Assembly: GCF_000695685.1 (NCBI RefSeq)
Contig: NZ_JFFR01000027.1
Location: forward strand, 372,001 to 436,000
Source: Vibrio fortis
GTDB taxonomy: Bacteria > Pseudomonadota > Gammaproteobacteria > Enterobacterales > Vibrionaceae
Direction: 5' to 3'
DNA length: 64,000 bases
A program made the translations under genes and the position numbers. Positions 7,921 to 16,482 of the stretch are shown here, piece after piece (within the stretch, counting starts at the first letter, position 1; every line of letters begins with the position of its first letter). Below the pieces are notes generated by a model. It had not been told where the DNA came from and made no database searches. It worked only from the letters and a program-made list of their open reading frames with translations.

Positions 7921-10900
7921 TTAAGCCGAAACAAGCTTGGCTTCTTGTTCTTGTTCTGCCGGTTCTCTAAAGAACAAACTGTACAGCACTGGCACAACTC
8001 CAAGTGTTAATAATGTCCCGACGATCATGCCGAAGATCATCACAATCGACATTGAATACCAGAACTCTCCACCCGAAAGTGCTAGAGGCACTAGCCCAAG
8101 AATCGTGGTTAGTGTTGTCATTACAATTGGTCTCAGACGCGTCATACATGCTGATATGATTGCACTTCGTACTCCCTCACCCAATTTACTGTTCTGTTCA
8201 ATACAGTCGATAAGTACGATGCCATTATTGATGATAATACCTGCCAAGCTGAAGATACCGAGCATCGCTGGGAACGTGAAATACGCCCCTGTAATTAACA
8301 AACCAGAGACTGCTCCAATCAAAGAGAGTGGGATCGTGAGCAAGATGATCAATGGTCTACGAATCGAATTAAACTGAAGTAGCAGCAGTAAAATCATCAC
8401 AGCGAAGCATTGAGGAAGATAACCAAACAACGCGCCATTTGCTTTGCTCGCACCTTTAAGCTCGCCTCCCAATGCGATTCTATAGCCCGGAGGTAACTCA
8501 ATTCTGTCGAGCGTCGGTTTCATCAGCTTATTGAGTTCGCTGGCTTGTAGGCTCTCATGTTTAACACTGATAGTTACCGTGCGTTCTAGATCAAAGCGAC
8601 GAATCACCGCTGGCTCGCTGATAGCGACAATTGATGCAAACTGTACCAAAGGTAGAGCTTGGCCATTAGTTGATGACACGATTTGCGTCGTGAACAACTT
8701 TTCGAGCGTCTTTTCAGTGTCCGCCGCGCCAACTATTACTGGGATCACATCTTCGTCATTTCTAAAACTGGTCACCTCTTTTCCACGAAGATAACTGTCA
8801 AGACTGGTTGCAATATCTCGGCTGCTCACGCCAGCGCGAATAGCTTGAGCTTGGTCTATGTCTAAGATTAGCTTTGGAACATTGTTCTCCCAATCGTTAG
8901 CAACACCGACGGCACCTGGTATTTGGCGCAGCGCTAGTTCAATCTTCTTAGCAACGCTCTGTATCACATCGATATCTTTACCAACGACTTGATACTCAAC
9001 CAATCCGAGTTCACTGCCACCCAGCCACATACGCTTAGCCTGTCCACTCGCTTCAGGAAGCTGCTCCATGATGAATTGATTCGTTTTCTGCACCATATCC
9101 AGCGCTGCAGTGTAGTCTGTAGTATTCACCACCATAAATACGCGGTTTGGTGCGCGATCAACCGGAGATAAGGCAAGGAAGAAACGTGGACCACCATCGC
9201 CAACATAACGCACCATATTCACAACATCTGGGTTCTGCTTCTTATCAAGCAGCCACTCTTCTAAACGTTTCGATACTCTATCTGACTCTTCCACCTTGGT
9301 ACCTGCTGGCAAGTCAACAAACACCAGATACTGATTCCGCTCAGAGCCCGGCATGAATTGGACTGTGACATAACGAAAGCTATAAATCGAGACCGCAAAT
9401 ATCGCGATCACCACGGCCAGAGTACTCAGGCGAAAATTTAGAATAACAGTAACAAATCGACGATAAGCCAATTGAAGCTTGGATAGCTCTGGCTCTTTAT
9501 CCCCTTCTTCACAACCTTGAATCTTAGGCTTGATAAACCAAACACACAGAGCTGGAGTTGCAAACAAACACAAGAACCATGAAGACAATAATGCGATGGT
9601 GATTACTTGCGACAGGGAACGCAAGTACTCTCCAGTCACATCTTGCGCCAGTAGCAACGGCATAAACGCCAAAATCGTCGTTAATGAGGAAGTTAGAAGT
9701 GGTACAGCCATCGCTTTTGATGCCGAAATGGCTGCGTCTACACGCGCTACACCATGAGATACTTTACTCTGGATGAACTCAGCCATCACAATGCCGTTAT
9801 CCACCAGCAAACCAAGAGAGATAATGATGGCGGCAATCGACATTCTTTGTAGTTCAACACCCCATATCGACATACCAATAACCGTAAGCAGGATGGTTAA
9901 TGGGACAATACTGCCGATAATCAGCCCCATTCTTAGGCCTAAAAACGCCATCACCACCGCCAATACTACAGCGACAGTTTGCATTAGGTTCGTGGTCGCA
10001 GAACTGACTGCCGCGTTAACTTTATCTGGTTGGAAAGTCGCTAACTCTAAAGTCATACCAACAGGTAAATCCCTCTCTACCCGAGCGATAAACTCTTTCA
10101 CTTTTGTGCCAAATTCATCACTTTGACTACCAAAAGCCATCGCTGCTGCGATGATAACCGCTTTGTTCCCGTTGAAATATACTGGCGTATTAAATGGGTC
10201 TTCATAGCCGACTTCAACGTCTGCTAAGTCTCGCAAATAGACGGTATTTCCAGATTCTCGTTCATTGAGATCCAGCTCTAAGATCTCTTCAACAGAGTTA
10301 AAATTACCTGTTGGTTCTATCTCAACCTGCATGGTGTCGGTTTCGATCACACCTCCAGGAAGTACCACATTACGCGCTTGTAGTGCCGATACGATCTGCC
10401 GGAACTGGAACTTTTCATTAGTTAATGCACCGCGTTTAGCATTAACCCAAATTCGCTCTTCATTGACCCCATAAAGTTCTACTTGAGAAACAGTTTGGAC
10501 ACTGCTTAATCTATCTTGGATCGCTTCTGCTGTTTTTCGTAGCTCGTGATGATCGAAGCCATTACCAAACAACGCGATGGTAGCAGAGTAAACCTGTCCA
10601 AACTCATCATTGACCATTGGTCCAATTGTGCCGTCTGGTAGACTCCCCTTCATACTATCCATGCGATTTCGGAGCGTGTCCCATATCGGTTGGAGGTTGA
10701 AGTATTTGTCATGCACCGTCACGGTGATCTGAGCCACACCTGTACGTGACCAAGACTTTATCTCGCTCACTTCTGGAATCTGCTTAATCTCACGCTCTAA
10801 AGGCTTTGTTATGAACTTCTCGATGCGGTCTGGCGACATACCTGGAAACTGCGCCACTACCACAGCGCTGCGAATCAAAATTTCAGGGTCTTCTTTACTT

Positions 10901-11001
10901 GGCGCATTTTTAAATGTGCTGATACCGAGCACAAATAACATCACTAAAAAGACTTGAGTAAACCGATTATGCTTAAGCGCTAGTTCAGTAATTTTGTACA
11001 T
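7921..11001 (-). CDS. RND-family efflux pump permease
   Basis: A 1026-residue inner-membrane pump of AcrB type, full family length, with 12 expected helices and two large periplasmic loops. It begins MYKITELALKHNRFTQVFLV; the early segment FPGMSPDRIEKFITKPLE is typical. In helix 4 the proton-relay motif reads LVDNGIVMAEF (the usual Asp-Asp pair is Asp-Asn), and helix 10 has INNGIVLIDC without the Lys seen in AcrB. This places it in a divergent branch of the superfamily, with drug or other amphiphilic substrates unknown. It follows its adaptor gene by 12 bases in one operon. No outer-membrane channel gene is adjacent, so a TolC-type partner encoded elsewhere is likely. Confidence 0.92.
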   Translation of the reverse strand: MYKITELALKHNRFTQVFLVMLFVLGISTFKNAPSKEDPEILIRSAVVVAQFPGMSPDRIEKFITKPLEREIKQIPEVSEIKSWSRTGVAQITVTVHDKYFNLQPIWDTLRNRMDSMKGSLPDGTIGPMVNDEFGQVYSATIALFGNGFDHHELRKTAEAIQDRLSSVQTVSQVELYGVNEERIWVNAKRGALTNEKFQFRQIVSALQARNVVLPGGVIETDTMQVEIEPTGNFNSVEEILELDLNERESGNTVYLRDLADVEVGYEDPFNTPVYFNGNKAVIIAAAMAFGSQSDEFGTKVKEFIARVERDLPVGMTLELATFQPDKVNAAVSSATTNLMQTVAVVLAVVMAFLGLRMGLIIGSIVPLTILLTVIGMSIWGVELQRMSIAAIIISLGLLVDNGIVMAEFIQSKVSHGVARVDAAISASKAMAVPLLTSSLTTILAFMPLLLAQDVTGEYLRSLSQVITIALLSSWFLCLFATPALCVWFIKPKIQGCEEGDKEPELSKLQLAYRRFVTVILNFRLSTLAVVIAIFAVSIYSFRYVTVQFMPGSERNQYLVFVDLPAGTKVEESDRVSKRLEEWLLDKKQNPDVVNMVRYVGDGGPRFFLALSPVDRAPNRVFMVVNTTDYTAALDMVQKTNQFIMEQLPEASGQAKRMWLGGSELGLVEYQVVGKDIDVIQSVAKKIELALRQIPGAVGVANDWENNVPKLILDIDQAQAIRAGVSSRDIATSLDSYLRGKEVTSFRNDEDVIPVIVGAADTEKTLEKLFTTQIVSSTNGQALPLVQFASIVAISEPAVIRRFDLERTVTISVKHESLQASELNKLMKPTLDRIELPPGYRIALGGELKGASKANGALFGYLPQCFAVMILLLLLQFNSIRRPLIILLTIPLSLIGAVSGLLITGAYFTFPAMLGIFSLAGIIINNGIVLIDCIEQNSKLGEGVRSAIISACMTRLRPIVMTTLTTILGLVPLALSGGEFWYSMSIVMIFGMIVGTLLTLGVVPVLYSLFFREPAEQEQEAKLVSA

Positions 11002-11013
11002 ACTGATCTCTCC

Positions 11014-12138
11014 TTACAGGCCTTGCCAAAGGGTCACTTGCTGCCCTTCATATAGATAAGGGATCCCCGCTGTCACAATCTTTTCACCCTCTGACAAGTT
11101 GTTGAGCACAACAACCTGAGCATTGATATTACGTTTGGTTTTGACATATCGCTTCTCAAGAGTGTTTGATACCGGATCAACAACGTAGATAGCCGCATCG
11201 TCACCGTTTAGGTCTGGGCTACGGTCGTTAAAATCAAACGCTTCTAAAGGCAGTAACACCACGTTTTGACTCTCGCCACCAATTGATAACTCCACATCTG
11301 CTGACATCCCATTTCTCAATGCCGCATTAGTATCATTGAGTTGAAGCGTTACCGAATAAGCATTTCCACGCTCAACGACAGCACCAATTTCAGAGACGGT
11401 TCCAACAAGCTGTGCGTTATTTAGCGCTGAAATCATAACTTGTGCCTTATCACCGTAAGTGACTTCTTTGATCAAAGATTCTGGAACCAAGAAATCCACT
11501 TCATAAGCAAAGTCATTCACTAACTCCATGATCTGCTGACCAGCGCTGATCTTGGTAAACTCATCCACCTTTACTTGGCTAATTTGACCAGAGAATGGGG
11601 CGTAAAGCTTTGCTCGTTTAAGGTTAAGTTCTGCATTGGATAAATCGGTCTGTGCAAGGTTCTCTTGCTGCTGTTTGGCATCGAGGTCAGCACGAATAGC
11701 GATCAGCTCAGATTCAGAGACAAAGCCTTTAAGGTTAAGTTTTGCAGATCGCTCGTACTTATCTTCCGCTTGCAGTTTAGCTACACGAGCTGCACCTAAC
11801 GAAGCTTGCGCTTTACGCACAGCCAAGAGCAGGTCGCTTGTCTCTAACTGGGCCAGAACTTGTCCTTTTTCAACACGCTGCCCTTTCGAAACTAAAAGCT
11901 GACTAACCGTTCCATTGACTTTGAAACTCAATGGTGAAGTTTGAGCACTGCGTACAATACCGCTCAGTTGACGAGTTTGAGTATGAGATTGAAATACAGC
12001 GGTAGTGAATTTCACGCTGCGAATAGGCGGACTTTGTTTTTCAGTCGTGTCAGAATTTTGAGGGCCACATCCTGTCAACAGAAGGGCAATAAAGAAAATG
12101 ATAACTTTCACATTAGAATCCAGTTTATGGTACTGCAT
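11014..12138 (-). CDS. RND efflux periplasmic adaptor (MFP) lipoprotein
   Basis: A 374-residue adaptor with lipoprotein signal (residues 1-24, lipobox LTGC), first lipoyl half VSKGQRVEKGQVLAQLE, a helical hairpin near residues 105-165, second half KLYAPFSGQIS, then beta-barrel and membrane-proximal domains. It is the upstream member of a two-gene operon with the RND pump. No regulator gene is adjacent; the nearest divergent gene is a small zinc-ribbon protein. It is not closely similar in sequence to the two adaptors at the left edge. Confidence 0.92.
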   Translation of the reverse strand: MQYHKLDSNVKVIIFFIALLLTGCGPQNSDTTEKQSPPIRSVKFTTAVFQSHTQTRQLSGIVRSAQTSPLSFKVNGTVSQLLVSKGQRVEKGQVLAQLETSDLLLAVRKAQASLGAARVAKLQAEDKYERSAKLNLKGFVSESELIAIRADLDAKQQQENLAQTDLSNAELNLKRAKLYAPFSGQISQVKVDEFTKISAGQQIMELVNDFAYEVDFLVPESLIKEVTYGDKAQVMISALNNAQLVGTVSEIGAVVERGNAYSVTLQLNDTNAALRNGMSADVELSIGGESQNVVLLPLEAFDFNDRSPDLNGDDAAIYVVDPVSNTLEKRYVKTKRNINAQVVVLNNLSEGEKIVTAGIPYLYEGQQVTLWQGL

Positions 12139-12300
12139 TCCAGTATATCAAACTGTATAATGGTTATCTAATGTAATATCAGTAGCATGAGCTCAGTCGC
12201 AATTGAACAAAACTTAAATAAGAAGCCTGTTTAAAAATTGGGCTTGGGGGTACTCTAATAGAGCGAAGTTATCGCTTTTGACTTGCTGCAGGTGACCATA

Positions 12301-12510
12301 ATGAATAAAACAGACGCACCAACCGACGACATCACATGCCCGCTTTGCCAACATGATGAATATCTGCTTTCAAACTGTGGAGAGAAATTTACTTGTGCTG
12401 CTTGTGGGTTCCATACTAAACAATTTACAAAAATAGTCCGGATCCAACCTAATACTACCCCACCAAGGCACCAGAGTACGGTGTATCAATTGAGTAATGC
12501 TTGCCACTAA
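12301..12510 (+). CDS. Small zinc-ribbon protein
   Basis: A 69-residue protein with two CxxC knuckles (CPLC at residues 13-16 and CAAC at 32-35) that would hold one zinc ion, then a basic tail. The ATG has a strong ribosome site AGGTGA 5 bases upstream. Zinc ribbons of this kind bind nucleic acid or protein; the role is unknown. Its last 56 bases overlap the end of the convergent HAD phosphatase gene, so the C-terminal tail after about residue 50 is encoded opposite another gene and may be poorly conserved. Confidence 0.65.
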   Translation: MNKTDAPTDDITCPLCQHDEYLLSNCGEKFTCAACGFHTKQFTKIVRIQPNTTPPRHQSTVYQLSNACH

Positions 12511-13180
12511 GCCAAGCAGATATCTCTTCAAGACTATAGATATCAATTGCGCCTGACTCTTCGGAGTCAGCTTTTGGTGTTCTGACTAGGGTACTAGGTA
12601 GATTAGGCCTTAAACGGAAAGATTGAATACCAGCACGTAGCCCAGCTTCAATACCTTTAATCGTATCGTCGACATAGATACACTCATTAGGTAAGAATCC
12701 CATGTTCATTGCAGTGTACATGATCAAATCAGGCTCTGGTTTCCAACTGTTGGCATCGAATGCCGAAAAGATTTTACCTTTGAAGTCGTCGAGTATCCCC
12801 GTCATGGCCAAAGAGGATTCAACTCGCTCTTTTGGCGCATTTGAAGCAATACAGAACTCAACCCCTTGGCTTTTAAGAAACTGTATCAACTCAATAGCAC
12901 CGTTCATTGGCTTTAAGAAACGCTGAAAAAGCGCTTCAAGCTCTGTGCGATATAGAGGCTCTAATGTGTCGATAGAGATTGAGAGCCCTAGGCGTTGCTG
13001 AGTATCCATTAAGATATCAGCCAGCTTGCCACCCTGAAAATGTGCGTAACAATCTTCAAGTGATAAAGAGACATTGAACTGCTCGAAAACGTTAACCAAC
13101 GCTTGGCAACACAGTTTCTCGCTGTCTATCAATGTTCCATCACAATCAAATATCACACATTTTGTTTGCTCTAATCTCAT
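12455..13180 (-). CDS. HAD-superfamily phosphatase, YieH-like
   Basis: A 241-residue HAD hydrolase with motif I DCDGT (VIFDCDGTLIDSE), motif II Ser in CIASNAP, the motif III Lys in WKPEPD, and motif IV VDDTIKGIEAG. The four-helix cap lies between motifs I and II (subclass I). Overall order resembles E. coli YieH (6-phosphogluconate phosphatase): both have SWKPEPDL/RWKPDPAL and an xVDDs motif. Substrate is inferred only. The gene is convergent with, and overlaps, the zinc-ribbon gene. Confidence 0.85.
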   Translation of the reverse strand: MRLEQTKCVIFDCDGTLIDSEKLCCQALVNVFEQFNVSLSLEDCYAHFQGGKLADILMDTQQRLGLSISIDTLEPLYRTELEALFQRFLKPMNGAIELIQFLKSQGVEFCIASNAPKERVESSLAMTGILDDFKGKIFSAFDANSWKPEPDLIMYTAMNMGFLPNECIYVDDTIKGIEAGLRAGIQSFRLRPNLPSTLVRTPKADSEESGAIDIYSLEEISAWLSGKHYSIDTPYSGALVG

Positions 13181-13566
13181 CGTTGCACCACTTACCTAAA
13201 GTTCGACTTTCATCCTATAGGCATATAGTTTTATCAGGCATGACTGATGTAGCATTTTGCTCAAAACCACTTAATTAACTTCGCGAAATATGCGACAGAT
13301 CACCTTAATAACCCTATTTATAAATTACTTACAGGCATTATCTTCCTAAGCTTATTAAAAACTCAGTCTTATGGAGTTGGTTTGTCGATAATTTAAACAC
13401 CAAGACATGACATTAATGTGAAGCAAAGCCAATAGCGTATCAGTGAGTTAAAACGAACATTTATCTATTATGAAGCTATGACAGAGGATATTTGAGATTT
13501 GCCAGATAAGTAGTAGAGCTCTAATGCGTGCTAGCTAAAGTGGGAGCGCCGCACCCACTCTTTCTA
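13181..13566. other. Intergenic region without visible gene
   Basis: 386 bases upstream of the HAD gene and downstream of the 164-residue gene. Apart from the terminator at 13539-13559, nothing recognisable is present. Confidence 0.6.
13539..13559 (-). terminator. Hairpin after the 164-residue gene
   Basis: AGTGGG pairs with CCCACT around a nine-base GC-rich loop; on the minus strand it is followed by a short T-stretch. It lies just after the gene ending at 13567. Confidence 0.5.
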
Positions 13567-14061
13567 TCAGCTTTCCACCCAAATTTTGGTATTTGAAGTG
13601 ATAGAGCTACCTAGTAAAGACGCCAGTTGTTGAGCAAAACCGATTGTACCCTGCCCTGCTTGGTTAACGATATCTGAAATTAGTACGTCATCGCTCTCTA
13701 CAGTAACAATTGCACTTGCTACAACATCAGAGCCAAGGGTCCCAATGTAAAGCTGGTGTTCTTCGGATAAGATAATTTGACTCAAGAACTCAAGGATATG
13801 AGTTTTATCGAACTCACTTTCATAGACACTGGCTTGATTGAGCGAAAACAGGACGGTGAGCTTATGAAAATCGACTTTATGAATTTCTTCGATATCGGAG
13901 GGTGTTTGATTTGAAGGAAGCAGTTGATAGCTTTTCTTGGCTAAGTTGGCTTGATAAACATCTCGGCCAAGCAAACTTTCTTTTGCAGGATAAGCCACAT
14001 CAACTTGGCTTGCTAACCACGCATTCTTTTTGAGCGCAATTTCAGGTATTTCATTATTCAT
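13567..14061 (-). CDS. Conserved-looking hypothetical protein, 164 residues
   Basis: The start is taken at MNNEIPEIAL (14061), where AGG lies about 10 bases upstream; a TTG start 30 bases earlier would overlap the small lipoprotein gene. The protein is soluble, without signal or membrane segment. The C-terminal half (TLGSDVVASAIVTVESDDVLISDI and onward) has the strand pattern of a GNAT-like acetyltransferase core, but no clear acetyl-CoA motif (R/QxxGxG/A), so that is only a suggestion. It starts 17 bases after the small lipoprotein gene, as a two-gene operon. Confidence 0.7.
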   Translation of the reverse strand: MNNEIPEIALKKNAWLASQVDVAYPAKESLLGRDVYQANLAKKSYQLLPSNQTPSDIEEIHKVDFHKLTVLFSLNQASVYESEFDKTHILEFLSQIILSEEHQLYIGTLGSDVVASAIVTVESDDVLISDIVNQAGQGTIGFAQQLASLLGSSITSNTKIWVES

Positions 14062-14078
14062 TCTTTTACTACCTACTT

Positions 14079-14195
14079 TTAGTATCCCCAAATATCACAA
14101 TTATTTGGAAGGCACACGGTCGCCTTAGGCGCCGAGCTACAAGCAGAGAGCATACAGAGCATCGTAACTACCAACAAGTACTTTAAATGCTTCAT
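14079..14195 (-). CDS. Tiny lipoprotein, 38 residues
   Basis: A frame of 38 residues begins MKHLKYLLVVTMLCMLSACS, a complete lipoprotein signal with lipobox LSAC, leaving a mature lipopeptide of about 20 residues that ends CDIWGY and contains three Cys. The ribosome site GGGAGAA is clear. Spacing to the next gene (17 bases) implies co-transcription with the 164-residue protein. The family is unknown to me; the tail with Cys and a terminal aromatic motif suggests a conserved role rather than chance. Confidence 0.72.
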   Translation of the reverse strand: MKHLKYLLVVTMLCMLSACSSAPKATVCLPNNCDIWGY

Positions 14196-14311
14196 AAATT
14201 AAGGTTCTCCCAATACTGCCTTTTCGAATAGAGCGAAAAGCTCTACACTCGTATTCAAGCTTTCAATACTCCTTATAGTAATTAGAACTCTATAAATTAA
14301 AAGGACTTCTT

Positions 14312-14791
14312 ATGAAAAAAGCCCTAATCGCATTAGGTATTATGACCATGTTGGCTGGTTGTTCAGATAACGAAGTGGGTGACGTATCACTTGGCTTCTT
14401 CACTTTGAAAGATATTAAGATCTCTCATCTCGACGATGAAAAGATCCCAGGCGTCACCTGCCACATCGCTTCTATCGAGGCTGACTTCTCTCTCGCAGAC
14501 CCAAGTGACAGTTCGATCTCTTGTCGTCAAACCGGTGACATTACGCCCGAGATGATTGCAAAAATTGATAAGAGCGCCTCAGGTGAGGTGGTCTTCAAGC
14601 AATCAAAGAGCATTTTCTTTAAGACAATGAAGGTAAGACGCATCTACGATGCGGAAAACCAAACCTTACTATACCTCTCTTACACAACCAAAGAGACCGA
14701 AGGTAGTTTCAAGCATAGCCTTTCGACTGTTCCACTATGGGGTACTAAAGCTTATATTGACCCAGCAACACTATCTGAGCAGCAAAAATAA
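14312..14791 (+). CDS. creA: CreA-family lipoprotein
   Basis: A 159-residue CreA homologue. Conserved segments include VTCHIA, ISCRQTG, GEVVFKQSKSIFFKTMKV, RRIYDAENQTLLYLSY and STVPLW, aligned from memory with E. coli CreA. Here the signal peptide ends in lipobox LAGC, so the protein is lipid-anchored, unlike the cleaved E. coli form. CreA is a periplasmic protein of unknown biochemical role. The ATG has AAAGGA about 8 bases upstream. It stands alone and is followed by a strong hairpin. Confidence 0.88.
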   Translation: MKKALIALGIMTMLAGCSDNEVGDVSLGFFTLKDIKISHLDDEKIPGVTCHIASIEADFSLADPSDSSISCRQTGDITPEMIAKIDKSASGEVVFKQSKSIFFKTMKVRRIYDAENQTLLYLSYTTKETEGSFKHSLSTVPLWGTKAYIDPATLSEQQK

Positions 14792-14812
14792 GCCATTGGT
14801 TTAGTTTTGTTC

Positions 14813-14843
14813 ACTCACCTGTACATACAATGTGCAGGTGAGT
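14813..14843. terminator. Hairpin downstream of creA
   Basis: ACTCACCTGTACA pairs with TGTGCAGGTGAGT (13 pairs including one G-T) around five bases. The T-run is poor, so termination may be partial. Confidence 0.55.
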
Positions 14844-14920
14844 TAAAATGTAATAAAAATGAAAGAAATTACAAAATTCTGTGATATCATGCGGCAAAAT
14901 TTTCTCACTGTAATTTTCTT

Positions 14921-16225
14921 ATGAAATTTCCTGGACAGCGCAAATCTAAGCACTACTTCCCTACACACGCCCGTGATCCACTCATCAACCAGATGAAGGA
15001 AACACCAAAACTGTTTCGCCCAATTATTGTTGGTGTTGGTCAAACAATTGTAGATATTGAAGCTCGTGTTTCAGATGAGTTCCTGGCTAAATACGATCTG
15101 AGTAAAGGTCACTCTCTAGTTCTAGAAGAGAGCAAAGCTGATGCCCTATACAAAGAGCTCGTAGAAAGCGGCCTAATCACGCACCAATATCCAGGTGATA
15201 CCATTGGTAACACTCTGCACAACTATTCTGTGTTAGCAGACAGCAAATCAGTACTTTTAGGTGTTATGTCGCGTAATATCGAAGTTGGCTCATTTGCGTA
15301 CCGTTACCTATGCCGTACCTCTTCACGTATGAACCTCAACCACCTACAAACTGTAGAAGGCTCTATCGGTCGTTGTTACACCCTTATTTCCGATGATGGC
15401 GAGCGTACATTCGCGATCAACGAAGGTGAAATGAATAACCTGCGTCCTGATAGCATTCCTGAAGATGTATTTGAAAAGGCTTCTGCACTGGTTGTTTCTT
15501 CATACCTAATGCGTGGTAAACCAGAAGATCCAATGCCAAAAGCAGTCGCTCGCGCTATCGAGATTGCTAAAGAAAACAATGTGCCAGTAGTACTAACGCT
15601 AGGCACTAAATGGGTAATCGAAGGCAACGCTGAATGGTGGCAAGATTACATTAAAGAGAATATCTCTATCGTTGCTATGAATGAAGAGGAAGGCCAAGCA
15701 CTAACTGGCGAGAAAGATCCTCTGCTTGCAGCTGATAAAGCACTGGAGTGGGTAGACTTAGTTCTATGTACGGCTGGTCCTGTCGGCCTATACATGGCTG
15801 GTTACACGGACGAGACAGCAAAACGTGAAACTGAGCTGCCGCTTCTTCCGGGTAACATCCCAGAATTTAACAAGTACGAGTTCAGTCGTGCGATGCGCAA
15901 AGATGACTGTAACAACCCTGTTAAGGTGTACTCTCACATTGGACCTTACCTTGGAGGTCCACTAGAGATTAAGAACACCAATGGCGCGGGTGACGCAGCA
16001 CTATCTGCACTACTTCATGATATGGCAGCAAACAGTCATCACCACATGAACGTACCAAACTCGTCTAAACACGATCAGCCTTACATGACTTACTCATCAT
16101 TGTCACAGATCTGTAAGTACGCTAACCGTGTAAGCTACGAAGTTCTAACTCAGCACTCTCCTCGTCTTGGTCGCGCGCTTCCTGAACGTGAAGACAGCCT
16201 CGAAGAAGCATACTGGGATCGTTAA
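14921..16225 (+). CDS. gsk: Inosine-guanosine kinase
   Basis: A 434-residue PfkB-fold kinase, the same length as E. coli Gsk, that phosphorylates inosine and guanosine with ATP in purine salvage. The N-terminus MKFPGQRKSKHYFP and the tail LPEREDSLEEAYWDR align almost residue by residue with the E. coli protein. The anion-hole/catalytic-base motif is NTNGAGDAALSALLHD. It is a single gene with its own terminator. Confidence 0.97.
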   Translation: MKFPGQRKSKHYFPTHARDPLINQMKETPKLFRPIIVGVGQTIVDIEARVSDEFLAKYDLSKGHSLVLEESKADALYKELVESGLITHQYPGDTIGNTLHNYSVLADSKSVLLGVMSRNIEVGSFAYRYLCRTSSRMNLNHLQTVEGSIGRCYTLISDDGERTFAINEGEMNNLRPDSIPEDVFEKASALVVSSYLMRGKPEDPMPKAVARAIEIAKENNVPVVLTLGTKWVIEGNAEWWQDYIKENISIVAMNEEEGQALTGEKDPLLAADKALEWVDLVLCTAGPVGLYMAGYTDETAKRETELPLLPGNIPEFNKYEFSRAMRKDDCNNPVKVYSHIGPYLGGPLEIKNTNGAGDAALSALLHDMAANSHHHMNVPNSSKHDQPYMTYSSLSQICKYANRVSYEVLTQHSPRLGRALPEREDSLEEAYWDR

Positions 16226-16249
16226 TCATAAGAACTAACGTTTTCTATC

Positions 16250-16277
16250 AAGGGTTGCATTATGCAACCCTTTTTAT
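16250..16277 (+). terminator. Intrinsic terminator of gsk
   Basis: AAGGGTTGCA and TGCAACCCTT form a 10-pair stem with a three-base loop, followed by TTTTTA. Confidence 0.92.
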
Positions 16278-16482
16278 TTCCAGCTAATCAATTGAACAAA
16301 ATTATGTAAATTTCCGTGATGAGTTGGCATCGCGAGATTTGATCTCGCGCAATGACCTGATAAATCTGTTATCTTCCAGCACATAATTCGTGTGGTTAGC
16401 CTTTACATGGTCGATTTATACAGTATTATCGCCACGCAAACGTTTTCGTACCACCTTATCGGTTTCAACATAAGGATTTAAT

